Positions 1 to 45,928 of a DNA stretch of 64,000 nt are shown here, piece by piece. Source of the DNA: Flaccisagitta enflata (lineage: Eukaryota; Chaetognatha; Sagittoidea; Aphragmophora); the NCBI GenBank assembly GCA_965153355.1, contig OZ231128.1, positions 9,114,001 through 9,178,000 of the forward strand, given 5' to 3'. The position numbers and the translations under genes are program-made. Every line of letters begins with the position of its first letter. Within the stretch, counting starts at the first letter, position 1. Under the pieces are notes generated by a model. It did not search any database. It was not told the DNA's origin and saw only the letters and a list, made by a program, of their open reading frames with translations.

Positions 1-12400
<12,400 letters not shown>

Positions 12401-12447
12401 CTTAGCTGGTGTCGATGGTAAACCGGAAGACAAAGAAGCTTATTCTG

Positions 12448-12449
<2 letters not shown>

Positions 12450-12504
<55 letters not shown>
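12450..12504. repeat. (GA)n microsatellite in the myosin 5' UTR intron
   Basis: About 55 bp of pure GA, 50 bp upstream of the start-codon exon. Confidence 0.95.
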
Positions 12505-12508
<4 letters not shown>

Positions 12509-12628
12509 ATGCATTTGATTAACAAATTCAACCAACTTGCTAATTGAACTTGTAGTGAATGGTTAAATTTCAAGTTCTTTTCAAACCCTTTGTTCAGTCT
12601 TGTGCGATGTTTCGCTGTAGATTCCTAC

Positions 12629-12680
12629 CTTTCTAAAACTTCTTAGTCCTGTAGTTGTGGGTGGTCCTGGTTTTACGACC
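12629..12680 (-). other. Mhc: Possible non-coding 5' UTR exon of the myosin gene
   Basis: On the minus strand a 52-nt segment lies between a good acceptor (TCTTTTACAG, 12681-12683 and beyond) and a good donor (AAAG followed by GTAGGAAT, 12621-12628). It sits 230 bp upstream of the coding exon, with a (GA)n microsatellite in the intervening intron. It has no coding requirement; the call rests only on splice-site quality and position. Confidence 0.4.
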
Positions 12681-12719
12681 CTGTAAAAGACGAAGGATAG
12701 TCACTTTAAAATGAGTCCA

Positions 12720-12935
12720 TCAACAATGGGCGTGTCACTAGTCATTACAAAAAACTCAAATACTCTCGGTAATCATTAATCATCCAACTAGGGAGTGAGG
12801 GAAGTGAGTGAGCAAGTTGTGAACTTAGCAAGCGAGCCAAGCCAGTGTAGCAAAGCGTAGGCTGCGGGATGAGTAAGCGGAGTGAGTGGTGCGAGCGAAT
12901 AAACGTAACAAGCGATATAGTAGCCCGTTTAAACG
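12720..12935. mobile_element. Family D repeat copy (inverted)
   Basis: Contains GGGCGTGTCACTAGTC, CTAGGGAGTGAGGGAAGTGA, AGCGGAGTGAGTGGTGCGAG and CGTAACAAGCGATATAG, matching the family D repeat at 9952-10190 on the opposite strand. Confidence 0.55.
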
Positions 12936-12952
12936 ACATTGTCTGTGTGTAG

Positions 12953-13329
12953 AACAAGGCCAACACCTACAAGTCGCGTGCGAGACTTACAGACAAAGAA
13001 TGACTTAGAATGACTTAGAATGACTTTCACTGACTTAGAATGACCTAAAATGACCAAAATTGACTTAAAATGACTAAAAAACCTTATGACCAAAAATGAC
13101 TTAAAATAACTTAAAATGTCTTAAAAACACTTGAAATAACTTAGAAGGACTCAAAATGACTTAGAATAACTTTAAATGACTTAAAATGACTTAAAATGAC
13201 CTAAGAGTTGACGTTATAGTACATAAAAGTAAAGTGTGACGGACGGACGGACCGACGGACAGACGGACGGACCGACGGACGGACGGACCGACAAAGCGGG
13301 TTGTAGAGTCGCGTGCACGCGACTAAAAA
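12953..13329 (+). mobile_element. Hairpin-ended element family B with (TGACTTAGAA)n core
   Basis: Starts AACAAGGCCAACACCTACAA then GTCGCGTGCG. The core is a 10-11 bp minisatellite (ATGACTTAAA and variants, 12999-13205), then (GGAC)n, then GCGGGTTGTAGAGTCGCGTG and CACGCGACTAAAAA. AGTCGCGTGCACGCGACT near the 3' end is a perfect palindrome, and its half GTCGCGTGCG recurs at the 5' end. The layout resembles non-autonomous Helitron/Helentron-type (HINE) elements; assignment is inference. Confidence 0.65.
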
Positions 13330-13948
13330 GGTCCATTATCGTATTCCTGTTCGAAACTTTAAAGACACGCTGAGTACATCTTCCGGCAAGCATGCGCGGT
13401 ACCAACTACCAATGAAATTGGCCCCAGGCTTAGGCAAGCGTAGAATCTACCTAACTTCTGCCCTGAGCGTGCAATTTTTTTGTTATTTACAACTCAAAGG
13501 AGAGGCAATTAGACAATATACACGTCAGCTGTTGGATAAATTGATTGTTTTACAAATCGTTGCAATAAACAATCAATAAGAATATCGACCACTCAATCAA
13601 TACATCAATCAATCAGTCAGTCAATTCACATATAGATATGAAGGTAGAGATAAGATGAAAAAAAGAATACAGCAAACTGAGCATTCCTCTGTGGAAGCAA
13701 ATACAAACAACATCCTGGCATGAACGAAAAATGACTGATACTTACCCCTGGCTTGCGCAATTGGTGGTGAAGACGAGGGAAGGGTACCCATGTTTTTATA
13801 CCCGCGCGATGATGACGGGCCGGCGTGAATCTTCCCCCCACCCCCCACCCCTTTCCCCCTCTCCCGGGAAACTGAACGTGGAGGAGGAAATGACAGGCGA
13901 GGAGAAAGAAGAGGAGGAGGAGAGAACAAGTCATCCAAGGATTGCACA
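13330..13948. other. Intergenic stretch without recognisable gene
   Basis: Moderately complex sequence with an (AATC)n patch near 13590-13620 and a GGAGG-rich tract near 13875-13925. No exon with matching splice sites or conserved peptide was found. Confidence 0.5.
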
Positions 13949-14763
13949 TGGTCAGCGGTACCCGATGCCCTGCTTGAAGTGATTAACTGAAGAAGTGGAG
14001 TGAGAGCAGGGCAGCGGCCCCAAAGGGCCGATGTCCTGTAGGACACAGGGGTGAATTTCCATACGTCCTGAGAGGGCATATTTGGGGTAATTTTCCGTGA
14101 TATTCATTGGGAATTTTGCATTTTTTAAAATTTCTTTTCAATTTGCCATGTTATTCAATGGGAATTTGAGGCCTAAGAGGCTGGATTTGAGGCCCAAGAG
14201 GCTGGATTTGAGGCCCAAGAGGCTGGATTTGAGGCTTGAGAGGTGGGATTTGAGGCCTGTGAGGCTGGATTTGAGGCCTGAAAGGCTGGATTTGAGGCTT
14301 GAGAGGCCAGATTTGAGGCCTGAGAGGTCAGATTTGAGGCCTGAGAGGCTGGATTTGAGGCCTGAGAGGCTGGATTTGAGGCCTGAGAGGCTAGATTTGA
14401 GGCCTGGGAGGCCAGATTTGAGGCCTGAGAGGCCAGATTTGAGGCCTGAGAGGCTGGGTTTGAGGCCTGAAAGGCTAGATTTGAGGCCTGAGAGGCCAGA
14501 TTTGAGGCCTGAGAGGCCTGATTTGAGGCCTGAGAGGCTGGATTTGAGGCCTGAAAGGCTAGATTTGAGGCCTGAGAGGCCAGATTTGAGGCTTGAGAGG
14601 CCGGATTTGAGGCCTGAGAGGCTGGATTTGAGGCCTGAGAGGCTTGAGAAGCTTCGGAGGGGGGACGTACGGACGTACGGACGGACGGACGTACGGACGG
14701 ACGTAAGGAAATTCACCCCTGTGTCCTACAGGACATCGGCCCTTTGGGGCCGCTGCCCAAAAA
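13949..14763. mobile_element. Foldback element family A with 21-bp minisatellite
   Basis: The left end has GGTCAGCGGTACCCGATGCC, then GGGCAGCGGCCCCAAAGG and TGTCCTGTAGGACACAGGGG. The right end mirrors it: CCCCTGTGTCCTACAGGACA then CCCTTTGGGGCCGCTGCCC. The centre (14166-14650) is about 23 copies of a 21-bp unit with core GAGGCCTGAGAGGCTG, followed by (GGAC/GTAC)n. The 21-bp period keeps both strands open (RPERLDL and LSGLKSS heptads), which explains the long open frames; they are not genes. Confidence 0.75.
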
Positions 14764-15840
14764 CGAAGAGCAAGGTCACGTGAACAATGACGTCGAATGC
14801 GTCAAAACTATCCGAGAAAAAAGCCGAACACCGCGCCTTAAGAAGTCACTTGAGGGTGAGAAGGGGCAGTAATGCGGTTGGGCAGGGATGGGCCGGTGCT
14901 GTGTGGAGACTAGGCGGGGCGGTAGTGATCAGAGAAAAAAATCTGTCGATATCGCGTCTTCCAAAATTCCACAATACCTACGGACCTACCTACCTACCTA
15001 CCTACCTACACACAGACCAATGGTCCGACGGATTAAGTGACTTATTAGGTCGCGTGGAAAAAGGAAGAGGAAGAATAGGAGGGTCCAAAGGAGGAACAAG
15101 TGACACGGGGTCACAATATCGTTGCGGACGGGTGGGCAGGGGCATACAACCCTCATCTACACCCTCACCCACCCCACACACACACTCACACACATACACA
15201 ATCACAACGGCAGCCTCAAAAATGCGCGTTTTTGCATGGTTCAAACCAATCGTCATGGACGGACCAACGGACTGACGGACGGACAAAGCATCTTATAGAG
15301 TAGCGTGTCCGCAACTAAAAAGGAGACGATGCGATGAGGGAAAGATCAAAGCAAACGATAATGACGAAGGTGGGAGGGACGGGGATATAGTAGATGGCTA
15401 ATTGCCCAAAGTACGTTCACTCGATTATTCATTTGTCTAAATCAGCCAGATTCGTACAAACGATTTCATCGTTATGTGTCGGTCTGTCCACCTGTAAAAC
15501 ATAACAGTCGAAATGGCCATTCCTCACATATTTAGCCGTGTGTACTGTGCGCTACTCTAATAGTCTTTCTCTAAGTTATTTGGGAATTTGAATTGTGTAA
15601 TTATGTAGTCTCTGTCGCTCTGTGTGTCTTTTTCTCTGTCAGGCTTGTTAGTCACGTATGTGGACGCAACAATATTATCCGCTAAATATGTCTGTTGGTA
15701 GGTCAATCAGTCTGTACTTAACAACCTGCCTTTTTGACATTTACGGCAGGTTTGTGCTACAATGCCCCTTTCAAATGCTTGGTTAGCCTTATTTACCGCT
15801 GGCCCTGCCCACCCGCTAAAAATTTGGGTAATGCAGCCTT
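14764..15840. other. Intergenic patchwork of family B/C remnants
   Basis: Holds family C fragments (GGGCAGTAATGCGGTTGGGC near 14863), a TACC/CTAC tetramer run (14980-15010), an ACACAC-rich patch (15160-15200) and a truncated end (GCATCTTATAGAGTAGCGTG, 15288-15320). At 15735-15835 is a family C fragment with GGCCCTGCCCACCCGC. No coding signal. Confidence 0.5.
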
Positions 15841-15992
15841 GTTAATTTTGAATTTTGAATTTTGAATTTTGAATTTTGAATTTTGAATTTTGAATTTTGA
15901 ATTTCCAATTTCCAATTTCCAATTTTCAATTTTCAATTTTGAATTTCAAATTTTGAATTTCCAATTTTGAATTTCCAATTTTGAATTTTGAA
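15841..15992. repeat. (GAATTTT)n heptamer satellite
   Basis: About 20 units of GAATTTT and variants (CAATTTC, CAATTTT), head to tail, pure at the start and degenerate later. Confidence 0.9.
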
Positions 15993-16898
15993 TTCTTATA
16001 CATGAATTTTGAATTTTTCAAAGTTAACAGATATTCAATGTCAAAGTCGTTGTACTTCAATGACGATGAGGGGATCAGTCAGTCAGTTATTCAGTCAAAA
16101 ATGCGTCGAGTCAGTCGCGCCGCGTCGCATCGCAGAGCTCCGATCAAATTGGCCTTTTTTTGTCTACATTCATCTGCTCAGGACTATCTCAAAATCAAAA
16201 TGTGGCAGGCACGAAAGGGAAGGATGGGGCCGAATGGTTGAATGGTGCGCGTTTGACTCGAATGAAAATGGATCCAAACTGGAAAATCTGTTGTAATCAC
16301 TGAAGGAACTATTTAGCAGGCTTTAGTTGGTATTTCTTTCAAAGACCTCTCCAACAACAGGAACTGCCACCATATAAATAGTGGCTTAATTTCAACACCA
16401 GATCATCTTGGTACCGCCATCCCCCCTCAAATTAACATAGAACTCAGTGAAAGCTGAAATCTGTTCATGCCGCTGGTAAGGTCTCAAGAAGGGTGATGAA
16501 CAACTGTCCCACTCTGCTATTGACGAATGGACAACTCAACTGACAGATCAACAGACACAGCCTCTTGCTCAGATGCGTAGACGCATCTAAAAAACAAATC
16601 CAGAAGGCGAGTCTACACGAGGAGTCATAGGAAAAAAAGCCAGACATTTGACAAGAGAATTGAGGACGGGGAAAAGCTAGACCGGGATGAGGGATAGGCA
16701 AATCTTCAAAAAAACACACGGAACACTTTTTTTAACCTTTCAAATTGGTTGTCAAAATGTCTGTCACCACCTTCAGATATACCGTCAACAATATCCTCAT
16801 CATCATCGTATCATCTCTATCCTCACCCGCCCCATTATCATCATATCATCTTTATCATTTTTCGCCATCTCGCAAAAAATATCGTTATCATCAATACA
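15993..16898. other. Intergenic, nothing recognised
   Basis: Mixed sequence with a few TCAG and ATCATC tracts (16790-16870). Short open frames lack conserved motifs or supporting splice sites. Confidence 0.5.
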
Positions 16899-17064
16899 CA
16901 GTTAAACCCCGCTTTAACGGATGTGAAGGGGCTAACATTATAAACAGTTTTCCATTATTGCTAATATAGAAATTAAAAGAAAATGACCTAAAATGACAAA
17001 AGTTTTAGATCTGTTATAAGCGGATTTCCATTACTCTCCGATACGTTATAGTGGGGTGTAACTG
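16899..17064. mobile_element. Short pogo/Tigger-like MITE
   Basis: 166 bp from CAGTTAAACCCCGCTTTAAC to the inverted end GTTATAGTGGGGTGTAACTG, with TA on the right flank (left flank mutated to CA). This terminus is of the type seen in pogo/Tigger relatives. Similar ends at 48478-48637; eroded copy near 10195-10345. Confidence 0.65.
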
Positions 17065-18265
17065 TATCAACATCACAAGTAATTTTTTTATAGAAACAGC
17101 AAAGATGCTTGATATTCATGTAAATTAGGCTGAAATGCAACAAATAATGATCGTGATGTAGTAAAATATTCACATTTTTTTGGGTTTTTTTTTACTATAA
17201 TTATGTCTTAACTAAAAAATCTGTTGATGTGCTTTTTGCTACTTGATGTACTTTTTGCGTGTGGCAACTATTTCATGATTTTGACCAGTGGTCGAGTTAA
17301 TATCAATTTACATGAAAATCGAGGCAAGTTAGGATCGGTAACAAAATTCAGTTCATATTGACATAAGCTATCTGATTACGAATGTTTTTGTAAAATTTTC
17401 TCAATTCTAAAATACAAATTATTAAGATATAATGATAAGAAGATATAAAATTGACCTTTTTCGCAAAAAAAGAGATTATAGAACCCGCTGAAGAACTACG
17501 AACGGAAGTTGTTTGGATATTTTTCAGACAAAAAATGTAGTTTTTCTCGTTTCTTTATAATTCCCAAACCATCAGGATTTTATATCAGAATAAGGAAGCA
17601 TCGCTCTCCGCTGTTGAGGTTTAGTAATCTGATTTTCGCGGTTTCCTTTGTTGTCCCCTCTTTAACGGGTGTTCAAATAATAATCATAGGTAGTTTTTTG
17701 CAGGAATGATCATCAGAATAGCATTGAAAATGGACTGTATAAATAGATAATATATTTGGTGTTTAATAATCTAAAGAATTTTTTCAAAAAAATCATTAAG
17801 TTAAGATGAGTAAAAAAGAGATAAACAACAATACCTGTACCAAGTTTGAACAAAAAAGATTGTGCTGTATCTGTATCCCTGCTGTATCTGTATCCCTGCA
17901 GAAAACTACATTGTAGAAACCTAATTCATTAGAATAGAACATGAGTTAAAAAAAAACCTTATATTTTCAGCTGTACTGATTACTGTCACAGTTTTTTTCG
18001 GACATACGTTACCAAGGCAAAAAAACCTTCAAAGCCTTCAAAGCCTTCAAAGCCTTCAAAGCGAGAAAAAAATTAATGAAAACATCTGGTTGCGGGCATG
18101 TCAGCATCTGTCAATCGAAATCGTCAGGTCTTTACGCTCGCGCATGACAACTTATGCGAAGTGAAACGTGATCTTAGCAGTCAAATGGCCGTATTCTAGC
18201 CAGCTCTTTTTTTTTAGGTTTACCGTGATTAATCTCATAATAAAATTACATAACTTGAAATGAAT
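17065..18265. other. AT-rich intergenic sequence, nothing recognised
   Basis: Low-GC sequence with short direct repeats (GCTGTATCTGTATCCCT twice near 17870-17900; AAAGCCTTC four times at 18028-18060). No gene, RNA or full element seen. Confidence 0.5.
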
Positions 18266-18352
18266 AATTTTAGATTCTAGATTAGATTAGATTTTAGATT
18301 TTAGATCCCCAGTATAAAAATCAGGGACAGCCTGTGGCTGTGAAGCCACAGG
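18266..18352 (-). mobile_element. Possible LINE/SINE 3' tail with stem-loop
   Basis: Read on the minus strand: a perfect stem-loop CCTGTGGCT/AGCCACAGG with a 4-base loop (18329-18350), then GCTGTCCCTGATTTTTATAC and GGGGATCTAAAATCTAAAAT, then (ATCTA)n repeats. A hairpin followed by a short tandem tail is typical of 3' ends of some non-LTR elements. No coding region is attached. Confidence 0.35.
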
Positions 18353-20422
<2,070 letters not shown>

Positions 20423-20886
20423 CATGCACGCCACGTGGGAGGCTTTCATAGGTCAAGAAAAATTCTCGGTTATAATGGCGAGTGGTTTGGGCCTCAGGAA
20501 GGTTTACTTTATCACTTCATACCGAAACAAATTTTTTTTTGCTTCAAAATTTTTAGAAATGCTGTAAAAAGCCGTAAAATTGGTATTTTTGAGTTTTTTA
20601 TTTGTCCAAAACCGCCACTGTGGTCAAAATATGGGCAAACAATAATTATCTGGCACTAAGACACATTCATGCATAAATACATGCCAACCCGTCATCATTT
20701 AGTATCATTTTATGCCATTTTTACAGCTTTTTACGGTATTTTACAGCATATTTAAAAAATTTTGAAGCAAAAAAATTTTTATTTTGGTATGAAGTGATAA
20801 AGTAAACTTTCTTGAGGCCCAAACCACTCACTATTATGACCGAGAATTTTTCTAGACCTATGAAAGCCTCCCCCGTGGCGTGCATG
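20423..20886. mobile_element. Foldback element with long arms (464 bp)
   Basis: CATGCACGCCACGTGGGAGG at the left pairs with CCTCCCCCGTGGCGTGCATG at the right. The arms continue through CTTTCATAGGTCAAGAAAAA and GAAGTGATAAAGTAAACTTT for about 170 bp. The centre contains CTGTAAAAAGCCGTAAAATT, the motif tandemly amplified in the 24.4-27.1 kb element. Confidence 0.75.
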
Positions 20887-21120
20887 AAGACACCTGAAAA
20901 GACATGAAAAGACATGAAAAGACATGAAGAGACATGAAGAGACATGAAGAGACATTGAGAGACCTGAGAGACATGAGAAAACAAGAGGAGGCATGAAGAG
21001 ATATAAAAAGAAATGAGAGGACATTACGAGACATGAGAGACGTGATGAAACCTGAGAACTCAAGTTGAGCCATGAAGAGACATGAAAAGGATGACATGAA
21101 AAGACTCAGAGTGATGCGCG
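20887..21120. repeat. (GACATGAAAA)-type minisatellite
   Basis: Degenerate 10-bp units of GACATGAAAA/GACATGAAGA, flanking the foldback. Confidence 0.7.
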
Positions 21121-21815
21121 TAGTAACTAGTCAATGAGGGCTCACAAGGCCCTCTTTCTTATTTTTAGATGAGTCCGCGCATCTCTATAAGAGGCTTTGT
21201 CCGTCCGTTGGTTGGTTGGTTGGTTGGTCGGTCCGTGGACACGAATCATATAAGGTGAAAACTCAAGGAAATCATGCAAAATGTTAAGTCATTGCATCAT
21301 TCCACATAATTGATGCAACATTGCATCATTACACATAATTGATGCAATATCGCATTGATCATGCCTAATAAGCTAAGCAGCATGTGGACGCATCGTTGTA
21401 CCCCCTGGGTACTTGTTAAGTTTGGGTATAGTGAGGGTTATTGTTCCACCTTTTTCTTGTGGTAAAAGTTCATTTGTTTGTGAATATTTTGTTCGGATTT
21501 TATTCGCAAGAGGATGATGTAATGGTAAGATTGAGGAAGAACAAATGATCAAGCCTTAGACATGGGTCGATGCACGCACTCATTTATTTTTGCGTTGGTC
21601 GATTGGTCGATCGGTCAGGTGGTCGGTCTGTTCATCGATGATATTTGTTAAGTTCAAGAAAATAATTTTGGTTCCCATGGCAACCAAAAATAACTTAGCA
21701 AACATCCATTCTGAGTCTTTTCATGTCTGAGTCTAACTCAAAACACTAATGCTAAAAAGTTTTTTTTCACAATTGAGATTGAACACTGTACATAGTGATT
21801 TGTGCACGGATACAG
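21121..21815. other. Intergenic with hairpin-family and MITE fragments
   Basis: 21158-21250 has a truncated hairpin-family end (TTTTTAGATGAGTCCGCGCA then TCTCTATAAGAGGCTTTGTC and (GGTT)n). 21285-21360 has a near-duplicated ATTGCATCATTCCACATAAT unit. 21640-21690 shares AAGAAAATAATTTTGGTTCC with 27908-27927. Confidence 0.5.
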
Positions 21816-21943
21816 GCTTGCAGTATGATGAAGGAATCTGAGAGACCTATTTTTTATCATAGTAGCTTGACTCACGTCATCATGTTCATGTGGAGTTTCA
21901 AAAGCTTTTTGTGTATGTTTGTGTGTATGATGAGCTGTCTTCT
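21816..21943 (-). pseudogene. Partial copy of lectin exon 9 donor end, 3' of the gene
   Basis: Near-identical to 28009-28107: the last coding bases of lectin exon 9 (…AFETPHEHDD), its GTGAGTCAAG donor and about 50 bp of intron. It carries a 22-bp insertion (TGTGTATGTTTGTGTG) and lies downstream of the lectin stop codon. Confidence 0.8.
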
Positions 21944-22190
21944 GCCCTCACTATACCCAAACTCAAATATGGAAGAGGGCCTTGTGTGCCCTCACTGATT
22001 ATAATAACTGATAACTGACAACTGATGACTTTAATATCTCAGAGTATGATGTAACATTTCTTAACTTTAAAATCATAACTATACTTTATCAACATCAAAT
22101 ACACACCAGCAGTATGTTGTAGACATGGAGAATCAAATATTAAACAGCAGGAATTTGAAAGACATGAAAACATCATAGCAAATCAGGACT

Positions 22191-43160
<20,970 letters not shown>

Positions 43161-43415
43161 TGCGTAAGCGTGAACGAAAGCGTGTCAAGCTTGGTGTCAA
43201 TAATGGCGATACGAAAGTTAGGTGACCTTTCTACTTTCTTATTTTTCAGTCCACACCCACTGCACTGTTGAAAAAAAATCCTCCCGTAATTACGAAAGAA
43301 CTCTATAATGTGCGTGTAATGGACACTGATAAGTGATAACAGTCAATTTTCAGAAAAAAGGACGTTTTATGAAACCATGTAACCATTTCCTAGTTTTCCT
43401 TGTACGATTATGGCT
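43161..43415. other. Upstream flank of the lectin gene
   Basis: Should contain the promoter and 5' UTR. No TATA box or other motif stands out. Confidence 0.4.
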
Positions 43416-43921
43416 ATCATCTAGTATCCGGGATTGAGAAAAACTGTTAGCATTAAGTACGCATGATGGAAAAGCTCCATTGAAACTGATGTCTATCATG
43501 ATTCAAAACAAAGATAAGATGGGATACACCACTCCTAACCCTAACCCCTAACCCACCTAACACTAACCCCCTAACTCCAATGCCACCCCTAACCCCCCTA
43601 ACCCTAACCCTAAACCCCTTACTATAACCCTAACCCACCTAACCCTAACCCTAACCCCACTCCTAACCCTAATCCTAACCCCACCCCTAACCCTAAACCT
43701 AACCCACATCCTTACCCCACCCCTAGCCCTAACCCCAACCCTAACCCTAATCATAGAAAATTAACATAACAAGAACGTTGTAGATAAATATGAAATGAAA
43801 GTAAACACAATGGAACGTCGTCAATCAGCGTAAAGAACGTCGATAATATTCGTAGTTCTCGCCGAAGTCCACTACAGAAACAAAAGGCCTCAAAATGTCT
43901 CAATCCCGGATTCTAGATGAT
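43416..43921. mobile_element. TIR-bounded segment with degenerate telomere-like (CCCTAA)n array
   Basis: Ends ATCATCTAGTATCCGGGATT (then GAGA) and TCTCAATCCCGGATTCTAGA (then TGAT) are inverted copies. Between them, 43533-43750 is about 35 units of CCTAAC/CCCTAA with variants. Flanking arms CATTAAGTACGC and GGCCTCAAAATG are not conserved. Confidence 0.65.
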
Positions 43922-44528
43922 TGCCAGATTATTTTTCATGACCGCGAAAGTTCGCGAAAACAGAATAATTTCAAAAGATATTAATTGAAAATAATTTGTA
44001 TATAAACAAAGCCAACACCTTTAAGTCGCGTGCGGGACAAAAATATTTTTAGTCGCGTGCACGCGACTCTATGACCCACTCTGTCCGTCTGTCGGTCGGT
44101 CGGTCCGTCCGTCGGTCACACTTTGCTTTCGTTAGCTTTTTTTGTCATTTTACGTTATTCTAAGTCATTCTAAGTTGTTATAAGACAATATACATTTAGT
44201 CTTTTAGTCTCTTGGTGTTTTAGTCTTTTTGTCTTTTGGTGTTTTGGTCTTAACAACCGCACGCGACTGTAAGGTGTTGGCCTTGTTATTCATATGACTC
44301 CACCAGTTTAAATTAAAGCCTTTATACTCACCAGCTTCAATTCAAACCCATCACTTTCAAGCCCACCAGTTTCTATTCATGCCTACCAGTTTCAATTAAA
44401 GTTTTGGCACCCACCAGTCTCAATTCAAGCCTTGAAACCCATTAGTTTCGATTCAAACCTTGAAACCTGCCAGTTTCAATTTCATCCTTGAAACCCACCA
44501 GTTCCTGAGATATTAATTCCAGGGAACT
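43922..44528. mobile_element. Family B element (44046-44287) and flanking fragments
   Basis: 44004-44040 is a lone AACAAAGCCAACACCTTTAA / GTCGCGTGCGGGAC start. 44046-44287 is complete on the minus strand: TTTTTAGTCGCGTGCACGCG ... (TCGG)n ... TTTTGGTGTTTTGGTC ... CCGCACGCGACTGTAAGGTG then TTGGCCTTGTT. 44300-44510 is a CCACCAGTTTCAATTCAAGC-type minisatellite. Confidence 0.65.
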
Positions 44529-45066
44529 ACTTTTTGGGCAGCGGCCCCGGAGGGGCCCATGACCTATGATTCCACATAGGGCAATTTTCTCCGGTTTCCG
44601 GTTTCCGTTTTCCGTCCCCCCCTCCCCCAAGCCTCAAATAAAGCCTCTCAGACCCCAAATCAGACCTTACTGACCCCAAATCAGGATTCTCAGACCTCCA
44701 ATCAGGCCTCCCAGACCCCAAATCAGGCATCTCAGACCCAAAATTAGGCCTCCCAGACCCCACATCAGGCTATTCAGACCCCAAATTAGACCCCTCAGAC
44801 CCAAATCAGGCCTTTCAGACCCCAAATCAAGCCTCTCAGACCCCAAACCAAGCCTCTCACACCCTAAATCAGACCTTTCAGAGTCAAAATCAGGCCTCTC
44901 GGCCCTAAAAAACCAGCTTCTCAAACCGGAGAAAATTGTCCTATGTGGAATCATAGGTCATCGGCTCCTCCGGGGCCGCTGCCCCTCTCATAATCTCATT
45001 CCCACATACACTGACTTAGGGGCATCGGGTACCGCTGACCATGTAACGCTTTTGCGACTATTGTTA
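44529..45066. mobile_element. Foldback element family A, complete
   Basis: TTTTTGGGCAGCGGCCCCGG ... ATGACCTATGATTCCACATA at the left is inverted at TATGTGGAATCATAGGTCAT ... CCGGGGCCGCTGCCC on the right. It then continues GGGCATCGGGTACCGCTGAC and CGCTTTTGCGACTATTG. Core: TCAGACCCCAAATCAGGC units of about 21 bp (44630-44910). Confidence 0.75.
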
Positions 45067-45928
45067 TTCCTTTGAATTCCCAGAAATTTCATCGCTAATT
45101 CCCTAAAATATGACGACTTTAACTGTCTTTAAAATGTCAAATGTCATTAAATGACTTTAAATGGCTTAGATGAACAAAAATGACTAAAAAGGACCTAAAT
45201 GACTTATAATGAATAAAAATGACTTGAAATGATTTAGATGACTTAAATGACCTAAAATGACTTAAAATGACATAAGATGACCTAAATGTCATAAGATGAC
45301 TTAAAATAACTTAAAATGAACAAAATTTACTTATAATGATTTAAAATGGCTTAAAATGACAGGATTTGACCAAAGATGAATTTAAATGACTTAAATCAAC
45401 TAATGATGACCAAAAATAACTTAAATGATCTAGATGAATAAAATCACATAAATGACCAAAACTGATCAAAAATGACGTAGAATGACTTAGAATGATTTGA
45501 AATGACTTGAAATGTCCTAAAATGGCTTAAATGACTTGAAGCAACTTAAAATGACTAAAAATGAGATAAATGATCTAAATGAATAGAATGACGTAAATGG
45601 TCAAAACTTACAAATATGAGGTTTAATGACTGAAAATGACTGGAAATGTCCTAAAATGGCTTAAAATGTCTTAAAGATAGTTTAAATGACTCAAAATGAC
45701 AAAAATGACCTAAATGAATAAAATGACATAAATAACTAAAAATGACAAAGATGACTAAAAATGCCTTAGAATGACTAGAAATGACTTAGAATAACTAAAA
45801 ATGACTTAGAATGACTTAAGATGACTTAAAATGACTATAAACGATGCTAAAAAGCAAAGTGTTACCGACGGACGGACGGACCGACCGACCGACAGAGCGG
45901 GTCATAGATTCGCGTGCACGCGACTAAA
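45067..45928 (+). mobile_element. Family B element with long (TGACTTAAAA) array
   Basis: About 720 bp of degenerate 10-11 bp units (ATGACTTAAA, ATGACCAAAA), then CAAAGTGTTACCGACGGACG, (CGAC)n and GAGCGGGTCATAGATTCGCG with TGCACGCGACTAAAAG. The 5' end is lost against the family A element. Confidence 0.6.

Noticed and set aside
14097-14783. 228-codon RPERLDL repeat protein
   Set aside because: Minisatellite with a period of 21 bp inside a foldback element; both strands are open
43533-43750. True chromosome end
   Set aside because: Degenerate array bounded by inverted repeats with genes on both sides, so interstitial
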